Source: an uncultured Prevotella sp.
Lineage (GTDB): Bacteria; Bacteroidota; Bacteroidia; Bacteroidales; Bacteroidaceae
Direction: 5' to 3'
DNA length: 52,485 bases
Assembly (NCBI GenBank): GCA_900315695.1
Contig: ONAE01000022.1
Location: 1 to 52,485 of the forward strand
Part shown: piece after piece, positions 35,198-44,757 of the stretch
Layout of the letters: the number at the start of each line of letters is the position of its first letter
Position numbering within the stretch: position 1 is the stretch's first letter
Notes under the pieces: generated by a model
What the model saw: the letters and a program-made list of their open reading frames with translations, nothing else
Told to the model about the DNA's origin: nothing
The model's database searches: none
Translations under genes and position numbers: made by a program

Positions 35198-36067
35198 ATG
35201 ATTACTGTTTATATCGGCGCGGGGTTGGCTAACAGAATGTTTCAATATGCATTTGCCCTTAAGCTTAAGGCTCTTGGATATAATGTGGACATTGATGAAC
35301 ATTCCTTTGAACCACGGTATGATTTTGAGAAGTTAAAACTACGAGACGTCTTTGAAAATATTGCTTTAAATGAATCTAATCCTTCAAATTTCAAATATGT
35401 TATTAGTGATAGTTTTTTTGCAAAGCTCTATCGAAGAGTTTCTGAATTTATTCCAGATCATCGCTATATAGAAAGATGGAATCTTAAATACGATCCCCAA
35501 ATTTTTGAAAAAGCCACCAATCATTGTATTTATGTCGGATTCTGGATCTCATACAAATATTTTGAGGATTGTAAAAATGATATTTTTTCTGCATTCTGTT
35601 TTAAAGAATTTGCTAATGACAGAAATTTAAAAATTATGAAAGAGATAAATGAAACAGAGTCTGTGTCAGTTCATTTTCGAAAAAATGTAGATTATTTAAA
35701 AAACCTGCCAAAAGCTTGCCCTCCTGACTATTATTATAAATCAATTTCTGAAATTAAAAGGAGAGTTAAAAACCCGAAATTTTATTTTTTCTCAGACAAC
35801 TGGGATTGGGTAAGAGAGAATATCAAAGGGGTTGATTATATTCCAATTGATTGGAATCCATCATCAGGTCCTGAAAGTTATTGTGATATGCAGCTTATGA
35901 GCTATTGTAAACACAATATCATCGCAAATAGTACATATAGCTGGTGGGCTGCATATTTGAATAATAATCAAACTAAAATAGTTTGTTCACCGTATGATTG
36001 GTTTAATAAAATGGACATAGACGATGTGGTTCCGAATGAATGGTTAAAGGAAAAAATTGATTTTTAA
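35198..36067 (+). CDS. Glycosyltransferase family 11 (alpha-1,2-fucosyltransferase-like), copy 1
   Basis: A 289-residue GT11 member: GAGLANRMFQYAFALKLKALGY at the start, SVHFRKNVDYL in place of the HxRxGDY motif, FYFFSDNWDWVREN, and the C-terminal ANSTYSWWAAYLN. The family usually moves L-fucose from GDP-fucose to galactose, but no GDP-fucose genes lie in the window, so the donor must come from elsewhere or be another GDP-sugar. A second GT11 is at 41859-42740. Confidence 0.87.
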   Translation: MITVYIGAGLANRMFQYAFALKLKALGYNVDIDEHSFEPRYDFEKLKLRDVFENIALNESNPSNFKYVISDSFFAKLYRRVSEFIPDHRYIERWNLKYDPQIFEKATNHCIYVGFWISYKYFEDCKNDIFSAFCFKEFANDRNLKIMKEINETESVSVHFRKNVDYLKNLPKACPPDYYYKSISEIKRRVKNPKFYFFSDNWDWVRENIKGVDYIPIDWNPSSGPESYCDMQLMSYCKHNIIANSTYSWWAAYLNNNQTKIVCSPYDWFNKMDIDDVVPNEWLKEKIDF

Positions 36068-36365
36068 TTTTATATAAATGTTAATTAGGTCTTTATTTTT
36101 AAAAACTGCAATTTTATATTGGGCTCACTTTTACGTTCTATAATACTATTTAGGGAATTGTTGTTGAACATAAATGTTATTTATAACTATCTAATTTTTT
36201 ATCACAATCTTTCATGTATATATAAAAATACGCAAACACACCACAGAAAAGTGAAGAATAGGAGATTCGCAAATGTGATAACGATGGTAAAGGAACAACA
36301 GATTTCTGAAATAAGCAAGTAAATTCCATTTGTTGGCTTTAATTGGTTGAACGGCAATACTTATT
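36068..36365 (+). other. A+T-rich gap between GT11 and wzy, no convincing gene
   Basis: About 300 bp of A+T-rich sequence. A 67-codon frame starting with TTG (36119-36322) has no recognisable similarity and its N-terminal half is merely hydrophobic; I treat it as non-coding or as a decayed gene. No clear promoter box or hairpin was found. Confidence 0.5.
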
Positions 36366-37751
36366 ATGTTTTTTAATTTAATTGGTTTTATACTAATAAT
36401 CTTTGGAGTTTTTAATTTCAAAAAAGGGCTATTACTGTTCTTAATATTTAAACTCCTATTAAATATGTATATTACCATATTTGTCGTGCCCGGCCTACCC
36501 CAACTCCCTATAGACGTTGGGCTATCATTGTGGTATACATTTCTCTTTGTGTTAAATAGAAAGGAATATCGAAATTATATAAACTTTCCATTTAAGAGTG
36601 TTTTTATATTACTTCTTACATCATGGTCTCTGTCAAGTATTTTTTCTATGGCTGGTGTAGGGAGAGCATTTACAGAACTTATAAAAGATGCAAGTTTGCA
36701 GATTATTATTATATGGGTGATTTGGTATGTGGTCAGAACAAAGAGTGATTATTCATTCTTATTAAAAGGTTTTGTTATTCTATTCTTTTTCTCATGTCTT
36801 TATGGTATATATGAATACGGAATCAAAAGTAATCCTATTATGGAATATGAATTAGCGGCGTGCGGATCAGATAACATGGCGGATTTTTCTTCATATGAGA
36901 ATCAGGGACGCGGTTATCGGGTTAGGTCTTTTTTTGTTCATGCTATTGGAGGAGCTACAAACTGGTCTCTTTTTGTTACATTTCTCCTAACATTAAAATT
37001 CAAATATAAAATATCTCTCCCTTTCTTTGGGTTGTCTTTTATTACTATAGTCCTTTCCGTAGCTTGTATTTTCTTTTCAAATTCTAGAGGACCACTAGTA
37101 TTTCTTTTTATATGTTTACTCTGTATTATAGACTTTGATATGAATAGACTTGGGAAAAAAATGCTATATTTCCTCATAATCGTAATTCTTTGCATTCCTC
37201 TAATTAAAATGATACCGGATGAATTTTTGATGAATGTTCATAGTATATTTGATAGGAGTGGTAAGGTGGATGTCGTAGGAAGTGATGAGAAAACAAGATA
37301 TTTGCAACTTGCCGCATCATTAAAACTACTATTACTATCTCCAATATTTGGGTTAGGTTATAAATTTATGGATGTATTAAGCAACTCTACTGTTGATAAT
37401 CTCTTTGGATTAGAAAGTATTTGGTTCAGAACTATAACATATTTTGGCCTTTTAGGAGTATTTGCAAATTTAGCTCTTGCATATTATAGTATTTGGAAAA
37501 TCCCTCGGCACTATAAATCAAAGCAGGCCTCTGTGGTTGCGATTGCATATTGGGTTGTGGCTTCTTTGACATCTTTACCTGGTTTTCATTTGTATTTATT
37601 TTATCTAGTGTATTTTTACTATATCAAGTTTCCTGTTCAGCAAGAATCATTAATCTACAAAAGAATGAATCTTAAAAAAAATATTATTAAAATACTATTG
37701 ATTAAAAGGTACATAAGAAAACGAAATTTTATATCTCGCAATTTCGACTAA
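36366..37751 (+). CDS. wzy: Wzy-type polysaccharide polymerase (O-antigen ligase/polymerase family)
   Basis: A 461-residue membrane protein with about 10-12 helices and a larger periplasmic loop (~160-190) containing ENQGRGYRVRSFFVHAIGGATNWSLF, close to the Wzy_C/O-antigen polymerase pattern (RxxGxFxHp), and FFSNSRGPLVFLF and FGLGYKFMD. It joins repeat units in the periplasm. Like most Wzy proteins it is poorly conserved, so the call rests on topology, motifs and the presence of Wzx and Wzz. Confidence 0.83.
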   Translation: MFFNLIGFILIIFGVFNFKKGLLLFLIFKLLLNMYITIFVVPGLPQLPIDVGLSLWYTFLFVLNRKEYRNYINFPFKSVFILLLTSWSLSSIFSMAGVGRAFTELIKDASLQIIIIWVIWYVVRTKSDYSFLLKGFVILFFFSCLYGIYEYGIKSNPIMEYELAACGSDNMADFSSYENQGRGYRVRSFFVHAIGGATNWSLFVTFLLTLKFKYKISLPFFGLSFITIVLSVACIFFSNSRGPLVFLFICLLCIIDFDMNRLGKKMLYFLIIVILCIPLIKMIPDEFLMNVHSIFDRSGKVDVVGSDEKTRYLQLAASLKLLLLSPIFGLGYKFMDVLSNSTVDNLFGLESIWFRTITYFGLLGVFANLALAYYSIWKIPRHYKSKQASVVAIAYWVVASLTSLPGFHLYLFYLVYFYYIKFPVQQESLIYKRMNLKKNIIKILLIKRYIRKRNFISRNFD

Positions 37752-37921
37752 ATAAATATAGATAACCATATTTTTAATGATTTTTTGCTGTAAACTGTCA
37801 ATTTTGACGTCTTGTGCATGAAAGAGGGATTTGATACCTTTGCGCTCGTTCAAAGAAGACAAATGGTATACAGTTCAAAAGTTTTTGAGAGTCTTTGGTT
37901 CTTCTTGTCAGGCATCCCTTC

Positions 37922-38065
37922 AAGTATCCAACCGATCATGTGGCCAGCATTAACAAGAAGATCTCCATCAACATCAAGTTTCCTGACGGAATGAATATCT
38001 CGAAGACGGGTATCAGTTTCACTGAGCTCAAGCATCTAATTGAGAGATTGGAGGTGGTATGCTAA
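37922..38065 (+). pseudogene. IS66 small accessory gene tnpA, 3' fragment
   Basis: The frame reads KYPTDHVASINKKISINIKF and then PDGMNISKTGISFTELKHLIERLEVVC before the stop, resembling the C-terminal part of the IS66 accessory protein (FPxGxxI...FTxLxxLI). The region before it (37812-37920) looks like the same gene in shifted frames. The stop overlaps the tnpC start. Confidence 0.5.
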
Positions 38066-38872
38066 ATGAAGATCCATACGTTTCCATGGAAAAAGACCAG
38101 CTGATATCAATGATACACTTCCTTGTTAAACGCGAGGATGAGCGTGCTCAAGAGAACCAGGAACTGAAGGATATGGTGAAGGATCTGAGGGATACCCATA
38201 AGCAGGACGTGAAGACCCAGTCGAACCTGATGAAGTCTATCGATAGGCTGACCAATCAGGTGGCTGATCTCACTACTCAAAACAAGACCCTTCAGCAAAA
38301 AGTCAATGACCTGCTGTCACAGATATCCGTCGGTAACAAAGTCCGCTTTGGCTCTACCAGTCAGAAGGGCACAAAGAAGAAGGCTGCACCTGTACAGGAC
38401 AGGGAAAAAGACAACAAAGATCATCAGGCAGATAAGGCAACGTTTGGATAAACTTCTGGTAGATGGAAATGGTATGAGAAGTGAGCTGATGAATAAGGCA
38501 CTTAACTATCTGAGAAGTTTCTGGGACTAGCTCTTCCTATATCTGAAAGATGGCAGATATTATATCGACCGCTCGGCTTTGCCGCTTGGCTCGTCCAAGA
38601 ACTCACTTGCGGAACGCACCCTACGCCCTATGACAGTAGAGCGCAAACGCTCGATCTCTGATCGCTTGCTACCGGAGGGACGCAAGAACTCGCTGACTTT
38701 TGGCAGCCATGATGGTGCGGAAGTATCAGTTATCTACCACACGTTTATTGAGACGTGTAAAATGTGTGGCGTATCAACGCTGGAATATTTTAAGGAATTC
38801 TTCAATGCAATCATGCAAGGAAGAACCGACTACGAGAACATGTTACCGATGACCATCGGTATTAAAAAATAA
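38059..38872 (+). pseudogene. IS66 transposase gene tnpC, internally deleted
   Basis: Three pieces remain: an N-terminal coiled coil (38059-38451; IDRLTNQVADLTTQ, NKVRFGSTSQKG), which then shifts frame; a piece SELMNKALNYLRSFWD ended by TAG at 38528-38530; and the C-terminal part in the same frame (38531-38872; LKDGRYYIDR, NSLAERTLRPMTVERK, SHDGAEVSVIYHTFIETC). The DDE core between them is gone. SLAERTLRPMTVERK is the IS66 C-terminal hallmark. An odd extra stretch, SALPLGSSKN, splits the usual IDNSLAER motif. The element cannot move on its own. Confidence 0.8.
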
Positions 38873-39018
38873 TAAAGTTTAATTTCGTTTAGACGCGTCA
38901 GGTTGCAAAAACTACCTAAAAAGGTGGTTTTAAAGCCTGGACGTCAAAATTGACAGTTTACTTTTTTGCGGCTTGGAAACTATACCAATTATAGAATTAT
39001 AAACATTTTCTTGATTTT

Positions 39019-39639
39019 ATGAAAATACTAACATTCATTTTGGTGAAGATAGGTTGCCTGTCCTCATACATTTTCCCTTATAAAGCCAACAATATTCTTT
39101 ACAAAATGAGATATACATTATATTCAGGGTGGATTAATAGACAATTTAAAAGATGTGGTTTAACATGCAGATTCTATCCTCCCAGTTGCTTTATCCGGGG
39201 AGGGCAATTTATAGAATTGGGAGATAATATTCATTTCGGTAGGGCTGCAACAATAACGGCAGCCCCAACCAATCATACTTTTTCGCCTATTATAAAAATA
39301 GGAGATGGATGTGTATTTGGATCTTATAATCATATCACAGCATGTGAATATATAGAAATAGGTGTAAATTTAAGGTCTGGATCTAGTGTTCTTATATCTG
39401 ACAATTCACATGGTAATCCAAATGATAATTATAGTAAGAATATTCATCCAGATAAAAGGCCACTATTTACAAAAGGCCCAATAATCATAGGAGATAATGT
39501 ATGGTTGGGTGATAATTGCGTGATATTAGGAAATGTAAAAATAGGGAAAGGAGTAATTGTTGGAGCTAACAGTGTTGTGACTCATGATTTGCCAGATTTT
39601 TCAGTAGCGGTAGGTGCACCTGCAAGAATTGTAAAGTAA
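39019..39639 (+). CDS. Hexapeptide-repeat O-acetyltransferase
   Basis: A 206-residue left-handed beta-helix acyltransferase (WcaF/maltose acetyltransferase-like): repeats such as IELGDNIHFGRAATITAAP and IKIGDGCVFGSYNHITACEY, the catalytic His in ISDNSHGN, then GPIIIGDNVWLGDNCVILG and VKIGKGVIVGANSVVTHDLP before AVGAPARIVK. It probably acetylates a sugar of the repeat unit using acetyl-CoA. It lies just after the IS66 remnant. Confidence 0.88.
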   Translation: MKILTFILVKIGCLSSYIFPYKANNILYKMRYTLYSGWINRQFKRCGLTCRFYPPSCFIRGGQFIELGDNIHFGRAATITAAPTNHTFSPIIKIGDGCVFGSYNHITACEYIEIGVNLRSGSSVLISDNSHGNPNDNYSKNIHPDKRPLFTKGPIIIGDNVWLGDNCVILGNVKIGKGVIVGANSVVTHDLPDFSVAVGAPARIVK

Positions 39640-39658
39640 TAAAATCAATTGATATATT

Positions 39659-40612
39659 ATGATAAAAGTAAGCATAGTGATTGTTTGTATGAACAATCTT
39701 AAGAATTTGTATTTATGCTTAGATAGTATAAAGAAGTATACAACAAATGTGTCGTATGAAACTTTAGTGGTTGCCTATCTTTTTTCGAAAGATAATATAG
39801 AAAAACTGAAAACAGACTATTCATGGGTGACAATTATTGAAAGTAACGAGATTAGGGGCTTCTCTGAGAATAATAACCTCGCATTACGAATGGCAAAAGG
39901 GAAATATTGTTTCGTCTTGAATGATGATACAGAGTTTGTTAGTCCAATCGTAGAAGAACTTGTTGAAACTATTGAAAAATTACCAGAAGATGTGGCTGTT
40001 ATAAGTCCTCCGACATATTATCCAGATGGAAGCATACAAAGTTGTGGCAGACCTCGTATTGATGCTTTTCATTATATTTTGTCAATATTCAATTTATGGA
40101 ATGAACAAAAGGCGAAATCACGCTATACATATAAAACAGGTGTATTCAAAACATACAATATCGTAGGTGCTGCTTTCTTAATTAGAACAGAAATTTTCAA
40201 ACAAGTTGGATGGTTTGATGAAAGATATTTTTTTACGCCAGAAGACATAGCACTATCAACAAAGTTGAATAAGATGGGGTATTCATGTTATGTAAATGCC
40301 AATTTGAAATTAATACATTATGAAGGTAAAAGTAGAAATGTATCAATGATATATGCGGCAATTAAACCTGCTTCGACTCGGGGCAATCTTATCTTTTATT
40401 CAAAAGGGAAGACTCCCCTTTATATACTACTTTCACTTATTAATCTTGTAAAAAGTATTTTTGCTTTTCATTATCATTTAGTCAAAAGTATAGGGAAAGC
40501 CAAACCAAATCATGACTATGCTCTTATGATAGGCTATCGAAATTGTTTTGAGGCATGCATTACAAAAACAACACCAAAAGAATTGTTTATAAAGTATTAT
40601 AGAAAATTATGA
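39659..40612 (+). CDS. Glycosyltransferase family 2
   Basis: A 317-residue GT-A enzyme: VSIVIVCMNNLKNLYLCLDSIKKYT, IRGFSENNNLALRMAKGKYCFVLNDDTEF (DDT as metal site), VGAAFLIRTEIFKQVGWFDERYFFTPEDIALSTKL and a C-terminal hydrophobic segment. It resembles rhamnosyltransferase-like GT2 proteins of LPS loci; donor and acceptor are unknown. The stop overlaps the next start (ATGA). Confidence 0.88.
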   Translation: MIKVSIVIVCMNNLKNLYLCLDSIKKYTTNVSYETLVVAYLFSKDNIEKLKTDYSWVTIIESNEIRGFSENNNLALRMAKGKYCFVLNDDTEFVSPIVEELVETIEKLPEDVAVISPPTYYPDGSIQSCGRPRIDAFHYILSIFNLWNEQKAKSRYTYKTGVFKTYNIVGAAFLIRTEIFKQVGWFDERYFFTPEDIALSTKLNKMGYSCYVNANLKLIHYEGKSRNVSMIYAAIKPASTRGNLIFYSKGKTPLYILLSLINLVKSIFAFHYHLVKSIGKAKPNHDYALMIGYRNCFEACITKTTPKELFIKYYRKL

Positions 40613-41862
40613 CAAAGAGAATTGCTATTATTGGAGGTGGAATCTCAGGATTGTCGTGCGGGCAATTATTAAAGGAAAAAGGATTCGATATAATTTTGTA
40701 TGAAAAGGATTCTCGCCCAGGCGGTATGATAAAGTGTGACCGAGTGGAAGGTTCACTTTTTCATCGAACAGGTGGGCATGTGTTTAATACCAAAAGGGAA
40801 GATGTGATGCAGTGGTTCTGGTCCTTCTTTGATAAAGAAGGACAGTTTACCAAGACGCAACGCAATTCCTCGGTGGTAATGTCAGACGGTAAAATGGTGC
40901 CATATCCCATCGAGAATCATGCTTATATGTTAGACCGTGAAGATGGCGAAAAGATTGTTTCTGATTTAGTGGGAATGGCCAAAGGCTATTCAAAAGAACC
41001 TGCTAATTTTGAGGAATTTCTAAAAAGTCGCTTTGGAAATACCCTATATCATTTATACTTTAAGCCGTATAACTGGAAGGTTTGGCGCAGGGATTTAACG
41101 AAAGTCCCCCTTTCATGGTTAGAGGGAAAACTTCCTATGCCTACTGTTGCTGAAATTATTTTTGCTAATATTTATCATGTAGAAGAACGCCAATTCGTAC
41201 ATAGTTCATTCTATTATCCCAAACAAGGTGGCTCTCAGTTTTTAGCAGACACTTTTGCAAAAGGATTGGATATAAGATATAATACAAATGTTGAAACTAT
41301 TCAGAAAACGGCAAAAGGTTGGGAAATTAATGGAGAGGTAGCTGATAGAGTTGTGTTTTGCGGTAATATCAAGCAACTTCCTGAAATATTAGGCAATTCT
41401 GTTGATATCAATGCATACACGGATGCAATAGAAAAGCTGGAGTTTCACGGAACAACATCTGTATTCTGTGAGATAGACAAGAATCCTTATAGTTGGATTT
41501 ACCAACCCAGCATGGAGCATTTGTCACATCGTATTATCTGTACTGGTAATTTCTCTGAGAGCAATAACGCAGATGGGAAGATGACAGGAACCGTAGAGTT
41601 TACGGATGAGATTAGTAAGGAAGATATAATAGAGCAACTGAAACGAATGCCGTTCGCTCCTAAATATATGGCTCACAATTATGAGAAATATACTTATCCA
41701 ATACAAGATAGAGATACAAGAGAGATGATTAGTTCATTGAAGAAATTGTTAGAATCTAATGGTTTGTCTCTCTGCGGACGATTTGCTGAGTGGGAGTATG
41801 CTAATATGGATGTTTGTATAGGATATGCTATGGATTTAGTGAATAGGAGATTTAAAAAATGA
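40609..41862 (+). CDS. FAD-dependent protein related to UDP-galactopyranose mutase (copy 2)
   Basis: A 417-residue flavoprotein: IAIIGGGISGLSCGQLLKEKG, LYEKDSRPGGMIKCDRVEG, FHRTGGHVFNTKREDVMQW, YFKPYNWKVWRRDLTKVPLSW and at the end LCGRFAEWEYANMDVCIGYA. RTGGHVFNT and YNWKVWRRD are close to motifs of the UGM/protoporphyrinogen oxidase-like family in LPS clusters. It may provide a furanose or another modified sugar. Both ends overlap neighbours by 4 nt, so it is tightly coupled to the GT2 and GT11 genes. Confidence 0.77.
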   Translation: MTKRIAIIGGGISGLSCGQLLKEKGFDIILYEKDSRPGGMIKCDRVEGSLFHRTGGHVFNTKREDVMQWFWSFFDKEGQFTKTQRNSSVVMSDGKMVPYPIENHAYMLDREDGEKIVSDLVGMAKGYSKEPANFEEFLKSRFGNTLYHLYFKPYNWKVWRRDLTKVPLSWLEGKLPMPTVAEIIFANIYHVEERQFVHSSFYYPKQGGSQFLADTFAKGLDIRYNTNVETIQKTAKGWEINGEVADRVVFCGNIKQLPEILGNSVDINAYTDAIEKLEFHGTTSVFCEIDKNPYSWIYQPSMEHLSHRIICTGNFSESNNADGKMTGTVEFTDEISKEDIIEQLKRMPFAPKYMAHNYEKYTYPIQDRDTREMISSLKKLLESNGLSLCGRFAEWEYANMDVCIGYAMDLVNRRFKK

Positions 41863-42740
41863 ATAAGAAAATAGTTAGAATGCAAGCCGGCCTTGCAAAT
41901 AGGATGTTCCATTATAGCCTTTACCTTTACATGAAGAAATTAGGCTATGATGTATATGTTGATAATAGTTTTAAAACTACAAAATGGAAAATAGATGAGG
42001 TTTATTGGGAGGAAATATTCCCCAATGCAGTTTTACGCAAAGCGCCCAAGTCCCTTGTTTTGCGCTATGGTTGTGGATACGATCTTCTTTCCTATGTAAG
42101 AAGACACTATATGAAATGGTCATGTCTTTCCCTCCATATGGGTAATCCCTACCGTGTACCAACAAAGGAGGAGATGGATAAATATCATGCTTTTATAGGT
42201 CTTTATGCTAATGTTGATATGATCAATCAAGTTGAAAATGAAGTAAAACATTGTTTTGCCTTTCCCCGTTTTGAGGATAAGAGAAATCAAGACTTAGCAG
42301 ATAAAATGAGAAACGAGGAATCCATTGGCATTCATCTGCGTAAAGGAAAGGATTATCTGACACTAGAGCACTTCCTTAACACATGTCCTATTGATTATTA
42401 TCAAAATGCAGTTAATATTATACGCGAAAAAGTAAAAATTCCTCATTTTTATGTATTTACCGATAATCCAGAATGGGTGCGAGAGAATCTAATAGAGATT
42501 GATTATCAGCTCATTGACTGGAATACACCAATAGGAAAGGGTAATCATTGTGACATGCAATTGATGGCATATTGTAAACATAACATCATCAGTAATAGTA
42601 CCTATAGCTGGTGGGCAGCCTATTTGAATGATAATCCTGATAAGATTGTTATTGAACCATCAATATGGTATAATCCTATAACCCGCAAAGAGATGAATGA
42701 AGGAAACAAACTACTCTGCTCAGATTGGGTTGTCATTTAA
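41859..42740 (+). CDS. Glycosyltransferase family 11 (alpha-1,2-fucosyltransferase-like), copy 2
   Basis: A 293-residue GT11 protein: QAGLANRMFHYSLYLYMKKLGY, IGIHLRKGKDYL, FYVFTDNPEWVREN and SNSTYSWWAAYLND. Its ordered motifs match copy 1 (35198-36067), but the two differ widely, so they are likely separate acquisitions with different acceptors and not a recent duplication. It overlaps the flavoprotein gene by 4 nt. Confidence 0.87.
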   Translation: MNKKIVRMQAGLANRMFHYSLYLYMKKLGYDVYVDNSFKTTKWKIDEVYWEEIFPNAVLRKAPKSLVLRYGCGYDLLSYVRRHYMKWSCLSLHMGNPYRVPTKEEMDKYHAFIGLYANVDMINQVENEVKHCFAFPRFEDKRNQDLADKMRNEESIGIHLRKGKDYLTLEHFLNTCPIDYYQNAVNIIREKVKIPHFYVFTDNPEWVRENLIEIDYQLIDWNTPIGKGNHCDMQLMAYCKHNIISNSTYSWWAAYLNDNPDKIVIEPSIWYNPITRKEMNEGNKLLCSDWVVI

Positions 42741-42746
42741 ATACTT

Positions 42747-43667
42747 ATGAATCGAAATTACAACATATTAGTTCTAGGAGGGAATGGATTCCTTGGTAGA
42801 AATCTGACTCGTGGATTATCAAAAAATGGTATAAAAAGTATTGTGTATGATGTCTCTCGGCCATCAGAAACCAGCAGTGGTGTCTCCTACTATCAAGGAG
42901 ACTTACAGGATAGAGACAAAATCATCAAATTAATTAGAGATAATGATGTTAACGTTGTCGTACATATGGTTTCAACCATCATACCGGGATCAACTATGGA
43001 ACAATATATCAATAATTGTAGAATAGTACAACTTTCTACTATCCCTATTATGGATTATTGTGCAGCCAATAAGATTAAGGTGGTTTATTTCTCATCTGGT
43101 GGAACTGTATATGGTGTAAAAGGTGGCGCGATTTCTGAAAATGAGCCTGTTGCTCCAATTTCCTATTACGGGTTGTCAAAAATACAAATAGAAGACTTAA
43201 TACATTTCTATCACAGAAGGTATCATTTGGACTATTTAATCATCCGCCCCTCGAATCCTTTCGGACCGGGACAAAACTTATATGGCAAGCAGGGGCTTAT
43301 AGCTGTTATATTAGGTCACCTGTTGAAAGGGGAACATATAAGTGTGTATGGTGATGGAAGTGTTGTGCGTGATTATATTTATATAGAAGATTTTATCTAT
43401 TATGTGATAGAACTTATAAAAAAGGATGTAAAGAATGAGACAATAAATGTCGGTTCTGGAGTTGGTACGTCTATTAACGATATTATAAAGACATTTGAGG
43501 AGGTGGCTGGTAAAAAAATTCAGGTAGACTATCTCACTTCAAGAAAAGATGACGTACCGATGTTGATATTGAATGTGAGAAGGCTTCACAATTATGTTGA
43601 GCATAAAGACTGCACTGTAAAAGAGGGTATAGAGAAATACTACTTGTCGGTTAATAAGAAAGATTAA
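42747..43667 (+). CDS. NAD-dependent epimerase/dehydratase (GalE-like)
   Basis: A 306-residue extended SDR: ILVLGGNGFLGRNLTRGLSK for NAD binding, SSGGTVYG and SYYGLSKIQIE (Ser, Tyr, Lys), then IRPSNPFGPGQNLYGKQGLI and VYGDGSVVRDYIYIEDF, as in UDP-glucose/GlcNAc 4-epimerases. It probably makes UDP-Gal(NAc) or a similar donor for this locus; the substrate is not certain. Confidence 0.87.
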   Translation: MNRNYNILVLGGNGFLGRNLTRGLSKNGIKSIVYDVSRPSETSSGVSYYQGDLQDRDKIIKLIRDNDVNVVVHMVSTIIPGSTMEQYINNCRIVQLSTIPIMDYCAANKIKVVYFSSGGTVYGVKGGAISENEPVAPISYYGLSKIQIEDLIHFYHRRYHLDYLIIRPSNPFGPGQNLYGKQGLIAVILGHLLKGEHISVYGDGSVVRDYIYIEDFIYYVIELIKKDVKNETINVGSGVGTSINDIIKTFEEVAGKKIQVDYLTSRKDDVPMLILNVRRLHNYVEHKDCTVKEGIEKYYLSVNKKD

Positions 43668-43680
43668 TATAGTATTTATA

Positions 43681-44748
43681 ATGAAAAGAATAACTTTTAT
43701 TGGAGGAATAGGAAAAGAAAACGAGTTTGGTGGAGAACTTCTTAAGAATAAAATTATTGTAGCTCGAATGAAGGGAATCGGCTATCATGTAAATATCATT
43801 GATACATACAAATCGCATCATTCTTTATACAAGGGAATTATTGTAACAGCCAGAATCATCCAATCTCTATTATTTAGACGTAAAGACGTTTTTATCTTAT
43901 CCACATCTTTTGGGAATATCTATGGATTAATAAAAATTACACATTATCTCCCTTCTAGGTATGATATTGTAAATTGGGTTATAGGATCAAGCTTAAACAA
44001 GAGGGTAAAGAGTAATTCAGTAAATGTTAATTTTCTATCACATATCAGAATGCATGTTGTTGAAGCTGAATGCATGAAGAAAGAACTAATGGACTCTTTG
44101 GGGATTACAAATATAAAGGTTGCATACAACTTCAGAACCATAAATCCATTGCCTGAAATACTAAAGAATGAAGATGGGAAAATACATTTTCTGTTTTTCT
44201 CGCGAATAACACCTTCAAAGGGTGTAGACATTATTCTTTCAGCAGTTTCTATCCTTAACAAAGATGGTTACGAATTCAAATACGATATAGATTTCTATGG
44301 TGAAATAGAACCAGAGTTCGAGCAGGAATTCTCAGATAGTATAAATAATAATAAAAATCTGAAGTACTGTAAAACAATTCAGTTGTGGGAAAGGAAGAAC
44401 TACGATGTGTTAGCAAAATATCATTATATGTTGTTTCCCACTTATTGGCATGGTGAAGGATTTCCTGGCGCAATTATTGACAGCTATATAGCAGGAGTAC
44501 CAATTATTGCAAGTAACTGGGGATATATATCAGAGTTTATTGAAGATGGAAAAACAGGAAAAGTCATTCCTTCTCAAAATGTTGAAGCTTTGGTAAAAGT
44601 TATGAAAGATGCCATAGAGGGGAGAATGAATTGTCTGGAAATGAGTAGACTTTGTCAACGAAAGGCGCAAGAATTTGATACCAAATCTGTATTGTCAGAC
44701 ACGCTGTTGCATGAAATTGGGGGCTCGGTTGATGAATCTGTTTATTGA
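43681..44748 (+). CDS. Glycosyltransferase family 4
   Basis: A 355-residue GT-B enzyme. The N-terminal half has FIGGIGKENEFGGELLKNK, and the C-terminal donor domain has LFFSRITPSKGVDIILSAV and FPTYWHGEGFPGAIIDSYIAGVPIIASNWG with the GT4 E-x7-E region (the second Glu replaced by Asp), then FIEDGKTGKVI. It adds one sugar to the lipid-linked repeat unit on the cytoplasmic face; donor unknown. Confidence 0.89.
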   Translation: MKRITFIGGIGKENEFGGELLKNKIIVARMKGIGYHVNIIDTYKSHHSLYKGIIVTARIIQSLLFRRKDVFILSTSFGNIYGLIKITHYLPSRYDIVNWVIGSSLNKRVKSNSVNVNFLSHIRMHVVEAECMKKELMDSLGITNIKVAYNFRTINPLPEILKNEDGKIHFLFFSRITPSKGVDIILSAVSILNKDGYEFKYDIDFYGEIEPEFEQEFSDSINNNKNLKYCKTIQLWERKNYDVLAKYHYMLFPTYWHGEGFPGAIIDSYIAGVPIIASNWGYISEFIEDGKTGKVIPSQNVEALVKVMKDAIEGRMNCLEMSRLCQRKAQEFDTKSVLSDTLLHEIGGSVDESVY

Positions 44749-44757
44749 GAAGTTCAG

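Larger units (their letters stand above)
37781..38969 (+). mobile_element. Defective IS66-family element with intact ends and 8-bp target duplication
   Basis: Perfect 22-bp terminal inverted repeats lie at 37790-37811 (GTAAACTGTCAATTTTGACG...) and 38940-38961. TTTTTTGC occurs on both sides (37781-37788 and 38962-38969), an 8-bp duplication as expected of IS66, if one extra T (37789) is counted to the element. At about 1.17 kb it is half of a full IS66 (~2.5 kb): the small tnpA is broken, tnpB is missing and tnpC has lost its catalytic core. It sits between wzy and the acetyltransferase gene. Confidence 0.87.

Noticed and set aside
36119-36322. 67-codon frame between GT11 and wzy
   Set aside because: TTG start, A+T-rich sequence and no recognisable family; not supported as a gene.
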